Assembly: GCA_021767525.1 (NCBI GenBank)
Contig: JAASTF010000113.1
Span: forward strand, 1 to 9,245
Reading direction: 5' to 3'
DNA: 9,245 nucleotides
DNA from: Paracoccaceae bacterium
GTDB lineage: Bacteria > Pseudomonadota > Alphaproteobacteria > Rhodobacterales > Rhodobacteraceae
The notes beneath the pieces were generated by a model, which saw nothing but the letters and a program-made list of their open reading frames with translations, was not told where the DNA came from and searched no databases. Positions within the stretch are counted from its first letter, which is position 1. Every line of letters starts with the position of its first letter. This document shows, one piece after another, positions 1-5,775 of the stretch. Both the position numbers and the translations under genes were made by a program.

Positions 1-723
1 GTGGTTTTCGCCCCCCATGTCGAAACCAGCGCCGGCCTCATCCTGCCCGACGATTACATCACCCAATTGGCCCAAGCCGCCCACGACGTGGGCGCGCTGA
101 TGGTGCTCGATTGCATCGCATCGGGGTGCGCCTGGGTGGATATGAAGGCCACCGGCGTCGACGTGCTGATCTCGGCCCCGCAAAAGGGCTGGTCGGCCTC
201 GCCCTCGGCCGGGCTTGTGATGATGTCCGACAGGGCCTTGAAAAGGCTCGAAGAAACCACCTCCGACAGCTTCGCCATCGACCTGAAAAAATGGCGCGCG
301 ATCATGGCGGCCTATGAAAACGGCGGCCACGCCTATCACGCCACCATGCCCACCGACGCGCTGCGCGCCTTCCGCGACACGATGCTGGAAACCCGCGACT
401 ATGGCTTTGAAAAACTGCGCCAGGCGCAATGGGATCTGGGCAATGGTGTGCGCGTCATGCTGGCCGACAAGGGCGTGACCTCCGTCGCCGCCGAGGGCTA
501 CGGCGCCCCGGGCGTGGTGGTCAGCTATACCACCGACCCCGAGATCCAGAATGGCAAGAAATTCGCGGCCCTCGGCATGCAGATCGCCGCCGGGGTTCCC
601 CTGCAATGCGACGAGCCCGAGGGCTTCATGACCTTCCGCTTGGGCCTCTTTGGCCTCGACAAGCTTTACGATGTGCCGGCCGCGCTGGAGCGTCTGAAAA
701 AGGTCGTCGATCAGGCCCTCTGA
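1..723 (+). CDS. Class V PLP-dependent aminotransferase (alanine-glyoxylate aminotransferase family), 5'-truncated
   Basis: This is the C-terminal 240 residues of a fold-type I, class V aminotransferase; whole family members are usually about 370-400 residues. The reading frame is open at base 1, so the GTG there is an internal Val codon and not a start. Visible hallmarks are the pyridine-nitrogen Asp37 in LDCIASG, the Schiff-base Lys62 in SAPQKGWSASPSAGL, and Arg213 in FRLGLFGLDK, placed like the substrate-carboxylate Arg of alanine-glyoxylate and serine-glyoxylate aminotransferases. The enzyme should be cytosolic and move an amino group from an amino acid to glyoxylate or a similar 2-oxo acid. 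The exact donor cannot be read from the sequence, and cysteine desulfurase-type relatives look less likely. The gene ends convergently with the FAD hydroxylase gene. A dispersed repeat begins one base after its TGA. Confidence 0.92.
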   Translation: MVFAPHVETSAGLILPDDYITQLAQAAHDVGALMVLDCIASGCAWVDMKATGVDVLISAPQKGWSASPSAGLVMMSDRALKRLEETTSDSFAIDLKKWRAIMAAYENGGHAYHATMPTDALRAFRDTMLETRDYGFEKLRQAQWDLGNGVRVMLADKGVTSVAAEGYGAPGVVVSYTTDPEIQNGKKFAALGMQIAAGVPLQCDEPEGFMTFRLGLFGLDKLYDVPAALERLKKVVDQAL

Positions 724-724
724 T

Positions 725-792
725 CTTCATCTTGCCAGGTAAACTCCGGGGGTGAATTGGGCCGAAGGTCCAAGAGGGGGCAGCGCCCCCTT
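725..792 (-). repeat. Dispersed intergenic repeat, copy A
   Basis: On the minus strand, bases 747-725 read GGAGTTTACCTGG followed directly by CAAGATGAAG. This 23-base core recurs without mismatch at 7740-7762 on the plus strand. On the core's 5' side (minus strand) lies a hairpin at 774-792 with arms GGGGGC/GCCCCC around a three-base loop, extended by an A-T and a G-T pair. I recall similar GC-hairpin plus GGAG...AAGATGAAG strings as frequent intergenic elements in Rhodobacteraceae. The 3' edge abuts the aminotransferase stop codon. The core is certain; the outer limits are approximate. Confidence 0.75.
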
Positions 793-798
793 CCACTG

Positions 799-817
799 GC
801 GCGCATGAAATGCGCGC
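799..817. terminator. Perfect hairpin between convergent genes, possible bidirectional terminator
   Basis: Bases 799-806 (GCGCGCAT) pair perfectly with 810-817 around the loop GAA. It sits 10 bases beyond the stop of the FAD hydroxylase gene (minus strand) and 75 bases beyond the aminotransferase stop. Neither strand carries a clear T-run after the stem, so it could work as a weak or factor-assisted terminator or as an RNA 3'-end stabiliser. Confidence 0.4.
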
Positions 818-827
818 AATCCCTGCC

Positions 828-2030
828 TTACCCGCGCGCGCCCAGGCCCAGCTGCATCATCGTCTTGCGCACCGCGGGCAGTGAATAGATCGCGTTCAAC
901 CCCATCATGCGCAGATCCCGCAACGGCTGGGCCGACACCATCGAGGCGCGGTTCAGCACGTCGATGCCGGTGACACGCGCCTGCACTTCCAGGTGCCGGC
1001 GGCGGTGATAGGTTTCCAGCATCTGCGCGTCGCCCAGCCGGTCGGGCGCGGCCTCGGCCAGCTCCAGCAGTACGCGCATGTCGCCCAGGCTCATGTTCAG
1101 GCCCTGTGCGCCGATGGGCGGCACCACGTGGGCGGCTTCGGCCACAAGCGCCACGCGCTCGGCATACATGCGCTCGGCCAGCTGGCTGATGATCGGCCAG
1201 ACCGTCCGGCGCGAGGCCAGGGTCAGCGGCCCGTAAAGCAGGCAGGACCGTTCGTTCATCGCCGCCTCGAACGCGTCCACCGGCAGATCCTTCAGCCGCA
1301 TCGCCTCGGGGCCTTCCTCCATCCACACGATGGCCGAGCTGGGCCGGCCCTCGTAATCGGGCAGGGGCACCAGCGTGAACGGCCCGCCCGAGCGGTGTAT
1401 CTCGGTCGAGATATTGTCATGCGGCACCGGGTGGGTGACGGCAAAGGCCAGCGCCTTTTGTCCGTATCGCGTGGTTTTGACGGGCACGCCCACCGCCTCG
1501 CGCACGGGGCTGTTGCGGCCATCGGCGGCGATTACCAGCTTGCAGCGCACCTGGCTTCCATCGGTCAGGCCAACGCGCGCCTCACCCTCGCGGGTAAAGA
1601 CCGACCGCGTGCCGGTGCCGGCGCGAAACTCGACATTGTCCAGCTCGTGCAGGCGGGCGACCATCTCGCGGCGCAGCAGCCAGTTGGGCAGGTTCCAGCC
1701 AAAGGGCCGGTCGGAAATGTCGCGGGCGTTGAAATCCTTGGTCAGCCGTGCGGCCGGTTCCGGCCCGCCCGCATCGACGATGCGCATGATCTGCAGATCG
1801 GCGGCGTGGGGCGCCAGTTTCTCCCACAGGCCCGCACGGTCCAGCAGCGCCTGGGCTGGTTGCAGAAAGGCGGTGGTGCGCAGGTCGCTGCCCTCGGCGT
1901 CGCGTTCCGTGACGGGGGGGGCAGGATCGACGCAGATCACCGAAAACCCCGCGGCGCCGAACACCGCGGCGGCGGTCAGACCGGCGACACCGCCGCCGGA
2001 GACCAGTATATCGACTGTTTGATGGGTCAT
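828..2030 (-). CDS. UbiH/UbiF-family FAD-dependent hydroxylase (ubiquinone biosynthesis)
   Basis: This 400-residue flavoprotein monooxygenase has the normal length for the UbiH/UbiF/UbiL/Coq6 family, which uses NAD(P)H and O2 to hydroxylate the aromatic ring of ubiquinone precursors at the inner membrane. The N-terminal Rossmann fold shows GxGxxG (G12, G14, G17). The DG motif is at D170-G171 (IAADGRNSPVR). The second FAD motif lies at 293-318 and ends in PPIGAQGLNMSLGDM. The usual GDAAH there reads AEAAH (297-301), so Glu298 replaces the common Asp. Family members differ in which ring carbon they hydroxylate, and alphaproteobacteria use several combinations, so I give no symbol. The ATG start is supported by AGGAGG at 2041-2046, nine bases upstream. 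The gene is the last of three minus-strand genes and ends convergently with the aminotransferase. Confidence 0.9.
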   Translation of the reverse strand: MTHQTVDILVSGGGVAGLTAAAVFGAAGFSVICVDPAPPVTERDAEGSDLRTTAFLQPAQALLDRAGLWEKLAPHAADLQIMRIVDAGGPEPAARLTKDFNARDISDRPFGWNLPNWLLRREMVARLHELDNVEFRAGTGTRSVFTREGEARVGLTDGSQVRCKLVIAADGRNSPVREAVGVPVKTTRYGQKALAFAVTHPVPHDNISTEIHRSGGPFTLVPLPDYEGRPSSAIVWMEEGPEAMRLKDLPVDAFEAAMNERSCLLYGPLTLASRRTVWPIISQLAERMYAERVALVAEAAHVVPPIGAQGLNMSLGDMRVLLELAEAAPDRLGDAQMLETYHRRRHLEVQARVTGIDVLNRASMVSAQPLRDLRMMGLNAIYSLPAVRKTMMQLGLGARG

Positions 2031-2069
2031 GGCCAGATGCCTCCTGTCAGGGGCAATCTAGGCCGGATC

Positions 2070-2101
2070 GGGACAGGTTTCCAAGCGGCATCCTGTCCCG
2101 G
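2070..2101. other. Inverted repeat / hairpin between two minus-strand genes
   Basis: CGGGACAGG at 2070-2078 pairs perfectly with CCTGTCCCG at 2093-2101 across a 14-base loop. It lies between the stop of the small membrane protein gene and the ribosome binding site of the FAD hydroxylase gene. No T-run follows on either strand, so it is not a standard intrinsic terminator. It could be a partial terminator, an RNA processing or stability element, or an operator. Confidence 0.45.
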
Positions 2102-2110
2102 TATCGCGTC

Positions 2111-2329
2111 TTAGCCGCGGCTGATCAGGATCAGCAGCACATACATCACCGGCACCATTGCCAGCGCGGGGATGTAAAGGCCGGGCACGCCCCATTGCGC
2201 GATGGCCAGGCCCCAGGCGATCACGGCCATCAGGACGGTCAGCAAGATCTTGTGGGCCAGCGCGTCTTCGGACTGGGCGTCGGTTGCGGCATGGTGCGTG
2301 TCGTGGGAGGTGGTGTCGGCAAGGGTCAT
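2111..2329 (-). CDS. Small two-helix membrane protein of unknown function
   Basis: I do not recognise a named family. The 72-residue product has a polar, His-rich N-terminus (residues 1-26, with SHDTHH), then two hydrophobic segments at about 28-47 (ILLTVLMAVIAWGLAIAQWG) and 50-69, ending in Arg-Gly. Both termini should lie on the same side of the inner membrane. I chose the ATG at 2329 because AGGAG lies upstream with an 11-base spacer. The in-frame ATG at 2371 would add 14 residues but has no Shine-Dalgarno sequence. The gene is 80 bp upstream of the FAD hydroxylase gene on the same strand and 99 bp downstream of the nucleotidase gene. Closeness to a ubiquinone gene hints at a membrane or respiratory link, but that is only context. 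Composition and codon usage match the neighbours, so I take it as real. Confidence 0.7.
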   Translation of the reverse strand: MTLADTTSHDTHHAATDAQSEDALAHKILLTVLMAVIAWGLAIAQWGVPGLYIPALAMVPVMYVLLILISRG

Positions 2330-2368
2330 GTGGGTTGCGTCTCCTATTTCGATTTCTGCACGAGGTAA

Positions 2369-2386
2369 CATTCAGCTTCGTGAATG
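2369..2386. promoter_or_regulatory. Inverted repeat upstream of the small membrane protein gene
   Basis: CATTCA at 2369-2374 and TGAATG at 2381-2386 form a perfect six-base inverted repeat around GCTTCG. It is 40-57 bases upstream of the small gene's ATG, a usual place for an operator, in a locally AT-richer stretch. No regulator family could be assigned. A convincing -35/-10 pair was not found here. Confidence 0.3.
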
Positions 2387-2428
2387 AAAGGTGCAGATTG
2401 ACGCAGTGCGACAATGCGCGCGCGGCCG

Positions 2429-3073
2429 CTAAAGGAGCTTGGCCAGAAACCCAGCCAGGTCGTCGGTGTGGTGCTGGATATGCGGCGCGTCATGCGGCGT
2501 TGGCGCCACGTGGACGGTGCGCATGCCCATCTCGTGCGGGGCGGCCAGGTTGCGCGGATCGTCCTCGAACATCGCCGCGCGGCCGGGTGTCAGCCCGTCG
2601 CGGTCGAATACAAGCTCGAAGGCCGCGCGCTCGGGCTTGGGGCGGAAATCGGCGTGTTCGACGCCATAGATCGCATCGAACAGGCCCGCCAGGCCGCGTT
2701 GTTTCAGCACCCGTTCCGCATAGGGCGCGCTGCCGTTGGTGTAGACGATGCGCCGCCCGGGCAGATCCCTGATCCGCGCGGCCAGGTCCGGGTCGGGGTC
2801 GAGGTGGCGCATGTCGATGTCATGCACCTCGACCAGGTAGGGGCCGGGGTCGATATCATGCTCGCGCATCAGCCCGGCCAGGGTGGTGCCGTGGGTTTTC
2901 CAGTAGTGGTGGCGCAGGTGATTGGCTTGCGCATGGTCGACGCCCAGCCTGTCCATCACGAATTGCGTCATGCGCACCTCGATCTGGTCGAACAGGCGCG
3001 CCTGCGGGGGGTAAAGCGTGTTGTCCAGGTCAAAAACCCAGGCATCGACATCTGAGAAATTTTCGCGCGGCAT
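2429..3073 (-). CDS. HAD-superfamily pyrimidine 5'-nucleotidase
   Basis: This 214-residue protein is a HAD hydrolase of the yeast Sdt1/pyrimidine 5'-nucleotidase type. Such enzymes are cytosolic and Mg-dependent and remove phosphate from pyrimidine mononucleotides and related compounds. All four HAD motifs are present: motif I DLDNTLY with nucleophile Asp15 and acid/base Asp17; motif II Thr112 in TNGS; motif III Lys146 in RPKP; motif IV EDDPRN with Asp171 and Asp172. The region between motifs I and II (about 25-95) is the helical cap. The DLDNTLYPP start of the motif favours this family over phosphoglycolate phosphatases, although other HAD substrates cannot be excluded. The start has only a weak ribosome binding site. 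It is divergent from the GntR gene, with 105 bp between them, and upstream of the small membrane protein gene on the same strand. Confidence 0.88.
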   Translation of the reverse strand: MPRENFSDVDAWVFDLDNTLYPPQARLFDQIEVRMTQFVMDRLGVDHAQANHLRHHYWKTHGTTLAGLMREHDIDPGPYLVEVHDIDMRHLDPDPDLAARIRDLPGRRIVYTNGSAPYAERVLKQRGLAGLFDAIYGVEHADFRPKPERAAFELVFDRDGLTPGRAAMFEDDPRNLAAPHEMGMRTVHVAPTPHDAPHIQHHTDDLAGFLAKLL

Positions 3074-3090
3074 GGGCCTTGCCTACTGCG

Positions 3091-3104
3091 GCGCGGCGCC
3101 GCGC
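3091..3104. promoter_or_regulatory. 14-bp perfect palindrome in the divergent promoter region
   Basis: GCGCGGCGCCGCGC is fully self-complementary and lies 18 bases upstream of the nucleotidase start and 75 bases upstream of the GntR start. It could be an operator in the shared promoter region. However, it contains only G and C in a GC-rich genome and does not resemble the usual FCD-type GntR operator, so chance remains plausible. Confidence 0.25.
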
Positions 3105-3119
3105 ACAAGACGCGGTGGC

Positions 3120-3148
3120 TTGATCGCAGGGGGGCGAGGGCGCTAACC
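3120..3148 (+). promoter_or_regulatory. Candidate sigma70-type promoter for the GntR gene
   Basis: TTGATC (3120-3125) and CTAACC (3143-3148) are separated by 17 bases, which puts transcription start near 3155, just before the AGGGAGG ribosome binding site at 3163-3169. The -35 element is fair and the -10 element is poor. Confidence 0.3.
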
Positions 3149-3178
3149 TGTCGCGATGGACCAGGGAGGCCCCACGAG

Positions 3179-3835
3179 ATGAGCGATCTGAAGCCCGCGC
3201 AAAAGGATGCATACAGCCTTATCCTGGATGCGATCGACAGCGGCACCTACCGGCCCGGCGACCGTCTGGTGGAGAGCGAGCTGGCCGACCGCTTTGGCGT
3301 GTCGCGCACGCCCATCCGCGAGGCGTTGCAGCGCCTGGAGACGCAATCGTTGCTGACACGCGACGGCCGGTCGTTGATCGTGGCGTCGCTGGATCACAAC
3401 CAGCTGTCCGAGCTTTACGTGGTGCGCGCCGAGCTGGAGGGGCTGGCCGCGCGGCTGGCCGCCCGCCATGCCACCGAGGAAGAAATCCGCGTGCTGCGCG
3501 ACATGGTCGAGGACGACCGCGCTCTGATCGATCAGCCCAAGGCGCTGAGCCGCGCCAACCGGCGCTTTCACAAGCAGATCCACCTGGCCAGCCATAACCG
3601 GTATCTGGTGCAGCAGCTGGACCTTGTGCACCGGTCGATGGCGCTGATGGCCACCACCAGCATCGCCGCCGAGGGGCGCGGGCAAGACACCATCGCCGAG
3701 CACAACGCGATCGTCGACGCCATCGCCAAGCGCGACGAGCAGACGGCGTATCAAACGCTCAAGGATCACATCTCAAAGGCTTTCGTGACGCGGCTCAAGC
3801 TCGATTCCGGGGCGATCAAGCGGGTGCAAGAGTAG
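3179..3835 (+). CDS. GntR-family transcriptional regulator with FCD domain
   Basis: The 218-residue protein has an N-terminal GntR winged helix-turn-helix (about residues 5-70, recognition helix around SRTPIREALQRLE at 42-54) and a C-terminal all-helical FCD effector domain (about 78-203). Metal-site histidines typical of FCD proteins are in place: His131 (RFH), His175 (EHNAI) and His197 (LKDHI). The Asp that usually lies four residues before the first His is Asn127 here. Such regulators normally sense an organic acid or sugar acid and repress a nearby catabolic operon, but none is visible, so target and ligand are unknown. The ATG is preceded by AGGGAGG with a nine-base spacer. The last 20 codons and the stop overlap the 3' end of the glycosyltransferase gene on the other strand. 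Family assignment is firm. Confidence 0.93.
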   Translation: MSDLKPAQKDAYSLILDAIDSGTYRPGDRLVESELADRFGVSRTPIREALQRLETQSLLTRDGRSLIVASLDHNQLSELYVVRAELEGLAARLAARHATEEEIRVLRDMVEDDRALIDQPKALSRANRRFHKQIHLASHNRYLVQQLDLVHRSMALMATTSIAAEGRGQDTIAEHNAIVDAIAKRDEQTAYQTLKDHISKAFVTRLKLDSGAIKRVQE

Positions 3836-5698
3836 GCCCCGCGCCCGCAGGTGCAGCGACAGGCCGTGCTCGGTCTTGTCCCAGTAAAAGGGCGCGGCGA
3901 CCAGCTCCCACAGGGCCTTGTAGGCGGCGATGCAGCCCAGCGGAAAATAGAAATGCAGCGTCGGCACCCAGGGCAGAAGGTGGCGATGGTCCCGCCCGCG
4001 CACGGCATAGGCGGCGGCAGCCATCGTCAACAGCTCGACGCAGATGAACAGCTTGCCCATCGCCAGCAACAGGTCGCGCGGCAAAACCTGCTCGATCGGG
4101 TGGGTCAGCCCCAGCGGGATCAGCCAGAACGACCACAAAAGCGGCGCCAGCAGGAATTGCGACAGCGCGGTGATGAAATGGGTCTGCATCCCGATGAATT
4201 TCCACCAGCCCATCTGCCGCAACAAAAGCCGCGGGTGACGCATATGCACGATCCACGTCACCATATAGCCTTTCAGCCAGCGCGAACGTTGCTTGACCCA
4301 GGGCCATAGGTGGCAATTGGCCTCTTCGCCGGTGGTGGTGGGGATCATCTCGGTGCGGTAGCCGTGCCGTGCCAGGCGAAAGCCCAGATCGGCATCCTCG
4401 GTCACGTTATGGGCATCCCAGCCGCCCAGCCGTTCCAGCGCGTCGCGCCGGAAGAACAACGTGGTCCCGCCCAGCGGGATCGCAAAGCCCAGTCGCGCCA
4501 TGCCCGGCAGCATCACGCGGAACCAGGTGGCGTATTCGATGGTAAAGCCGCGCGCCAGCCATGTCTGGCGTGGGTTGTAGTAATCCAGCACCCCTTGCAG
4601 GCACACCACGTCGTCGGGCGCGGTCAGAAAACGCGCCGCCACCCTGTCGATCTGGTCGGGGGCGGGGGCGTCTTCGGCATCCCATATGCCGATGATGTCG
4701 CCGCGGCAGAAATCCAGCGCATAGTTCATGGCTCGCGGCTTGGTCCGCGGTTGGCCATCGGGCACCACGATCACGCGCATCCAGGGCGGCAGCGTGGCGT
4801 TTTCCAGCACCTCGCGCGTCAGGCTATCGGTTTCCTCGAGAACCAGAACCACGTCCAGCAGGGCCTTGGGATAGGTCAGCCGCGACAACCGTTCGACCAG
4901 AACGGTGGCGACGTTGCGTTCGCGGAAAAGCGGCACCAGAACGGAAATGCGCGGCAGCGGCGCGTCGCTGGGCGGGTGCAGCGGTTGCGGGCGCCGTGAC
5001 CGGGTGACAAAGGCGAGGGCCGCCGCGCTTTTGTGAATGGCGGCCACCAAAAGCGTTGCGCAGGCCCAAAGGATCAACCCGGTCAGCACATGCACGGGAA
5101 AGGCCAGGCACATCAGCAGGCAGGCGGCCAGGGCCACAAGCGTCATGGTCACCCGGCGCCGTGGCGCGTGGCCCCAGCTGCGGCAGCTTTCCACAATCGG
5201 CACCCGTGCCGCCGCGTCGGGCGTCAGCCGGTCGCGGGACAGGTCTGCGACCAGGCGTTGAACGGTGGCTTCATGCGCCAGAAGAAGCGGCGCATCGGCC
5301 CAGGGCGCGGGCAGATCATGGCGTAGCAGGTCAAGCCGCGCGGGCCGGGCACAAACAAGCACGGATTGTCCATCAGGGCTGCGCGCGGGCAGGATCGCGT
5401 GTTTCAGGCACTGGGTGGCCCCAAGCCCGTGCAGCGCCTGCAAGTCGGGCAGGGCCGAGGCCGGATCATAGAGCGCCAGGCCGAGGTAGTCGGCCTGCGC
5501 GCGCAGCAGTAGGTCGGCATCGACACCATGCGACAGGCGCAGGATTTCCCCAAGGGTGGCATCCTGGTGCTGTTGCGCGGTTTGCGCCGCCAAAAGCGTG
5601 TCGGACGGCACGAGGCCGCGCTGCCGCAGATACCCTGCAAAGCTGCGCGCACCGATCGGCGCCGACTGCGCGAATTGTCTTGGGTCGAGTTCTGTCAA
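3773..5698 (-). CDS. Membrane glycosyltransferase family 2 with N-terminal GspE/MshEN-like domain
   Basis: This 641-residue protein probably polymerises or transfers sugars for an envelope or extracellular polysaccharide at the inner membrane. Residues about 18-150 resemble the N-terminal domain of type II secretion ATPase GspE (MshEN, a c-di-GMP-binding fold in other proteins): LGEIL at 49-53, RAQADYLGLALYDP at 66-79, and an AILPARSPDGQSVLV strand region at 101-115. Two membrane helices follow at about 185-222. The processive-type GT2 domain (about 250-480) has a DAED acidic motif (340-343), TED (433-435) and QRSRW (470-474). Further helices lie at about 500-533, 545-566 and 578-602. The parts resemble those of NfrB, but there, as I recall, the MshEN domain is C-terminal. 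The start is TTG, backed by GGAAGGAA at 5706-5713. A CtrA-type box is upstream, and the 3' end overlaps the GntR gene. The sugar and product are unknown. Confidence 0.9.
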   Translation of the reverse strand: MTELDPRQFAQSAPIGARSFAGYLRQRGLVPSDTLLAAQTAQQHQDATLGEILRLSHGVDADLLLRAQADYLGLALYDPASALPDLQALHGLGATQCLKHAILPARSPDGQSVLVCARPARLDLLRHDLPAPWADAPLLLAHEATVQRLVADLSRDRLTPDAAARVPIVESCRSWGHAPRRRVTMTLVALAACLLMCLAFPVHVLTGLILWACATLLVAAIHKSAAALAFVTRSRRPQPLHPPSDAPLPRISVLVPLFRERNVATVLVERLSRLTYPKALLDVVLVLEETDSLTREVLENATLPPWMRVIVVPDGQPRTKPRAMNYALDFCRGDIIGIWDAEDAPAPDQIDRVAARFLTAPDDVVCLQGVLDYYNPRQTWLARGFTIEYATWFRVMLPGMARLGFAIPLGGTTLFFRRDALERLGGWDAHNVTEDADLGFRLARHGYRTEMIPTTTGEEANCHLWPWVKQRSRWLKGYMVTWIVHMRHPRLLLRQMGWWKFIGMQTHFITALSQFLLAPLLWSFWLIPLGLTHPIEQVLPRDLLLAMGKLFICVELLTMAAAAYAVRGRDHRHLLPWVPTLHFYFPLGCIAAYKALWELVAAPFYWDKTEHGLSLHLRARGLLLHPLDRPGIELEPRHESL

Positions 5699-5705
5699 CC
5701 GCGGC

Positions 5706-5713
5706 TTCCTTCC
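5706..5713 (-). promoter_or_regulatory. Ribosome binding site that supports the TTG start of the glycosyltransferase
   Basis: On the minus strand GGAAGGAA ends seven bases before a TTG codon (5698-5696). The next in-frame Met is near residue 185, after the MshEN-like domain, so without the TTG this domain would not be made. The good spacing and the domain continuity together decide the start. Confidence 0.7.
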
Positions 5714-5726
5714 CTTGAGACAAGGG
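5712..5726 (-). promoter_or_regulatory. Leader hairpin abutting the glycosyltransferase Shine-Dalgarno sequence
   Basis: In the minus-strand transcript CCCTTG (5726-5721) can pair with CAAGGG (5717-5712) around the loop TCT. The 3' arm runs into the Shine-Dalgarno sequence and shares its first two bases. The stem could modulate ribosome access. It is only six base pairs with a three-base loop, so the effect may be small. Confidence 0.35.
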
Positions 5727-5740
5727 GTAGGACAGCAGGG

Positions 5741-5755
5741 TTAACAGGCGGTTAA
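5741..5755 (-). promoter_or_regulatory. CtrA-type binding box upstream of the glycosyltransferase gene
   Basis: The minus strand reads TTAACCGCCTGTTAAC from 5755 to 5740. This matches the CtrA consensus TTAA-N7-TTAAC exactly. CtrA is the alphaproteobacterial response regulator that in Rhodobacterales controls motility, gene transfer agents and cell-surface functions. The box is 43-57 bases upstream of the TTG start in the 77-bp gap after carA, a fitting place for activation. A clear -10 element was not found. Confidence 0.6.
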
Positions 5756-5775
5756 TCGCGGCAGGGGCCAGGCGG

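Noticed and set aside
993..2114. A 373-codon plus-strand frame opposite the FAD hydroxylase gene
   Set aside because: It mirrors a well-supported flavoprotein gene with clear FAD motifs and has a His/Gln/Arg-rich shadow composition and no ribosome binding site.
3143..3769. A 208-codon minus-strand frame opposite the GntR gene
   Set aside because: It is the antisense of a clear GntR/FCD protein and has no recognisable domain.
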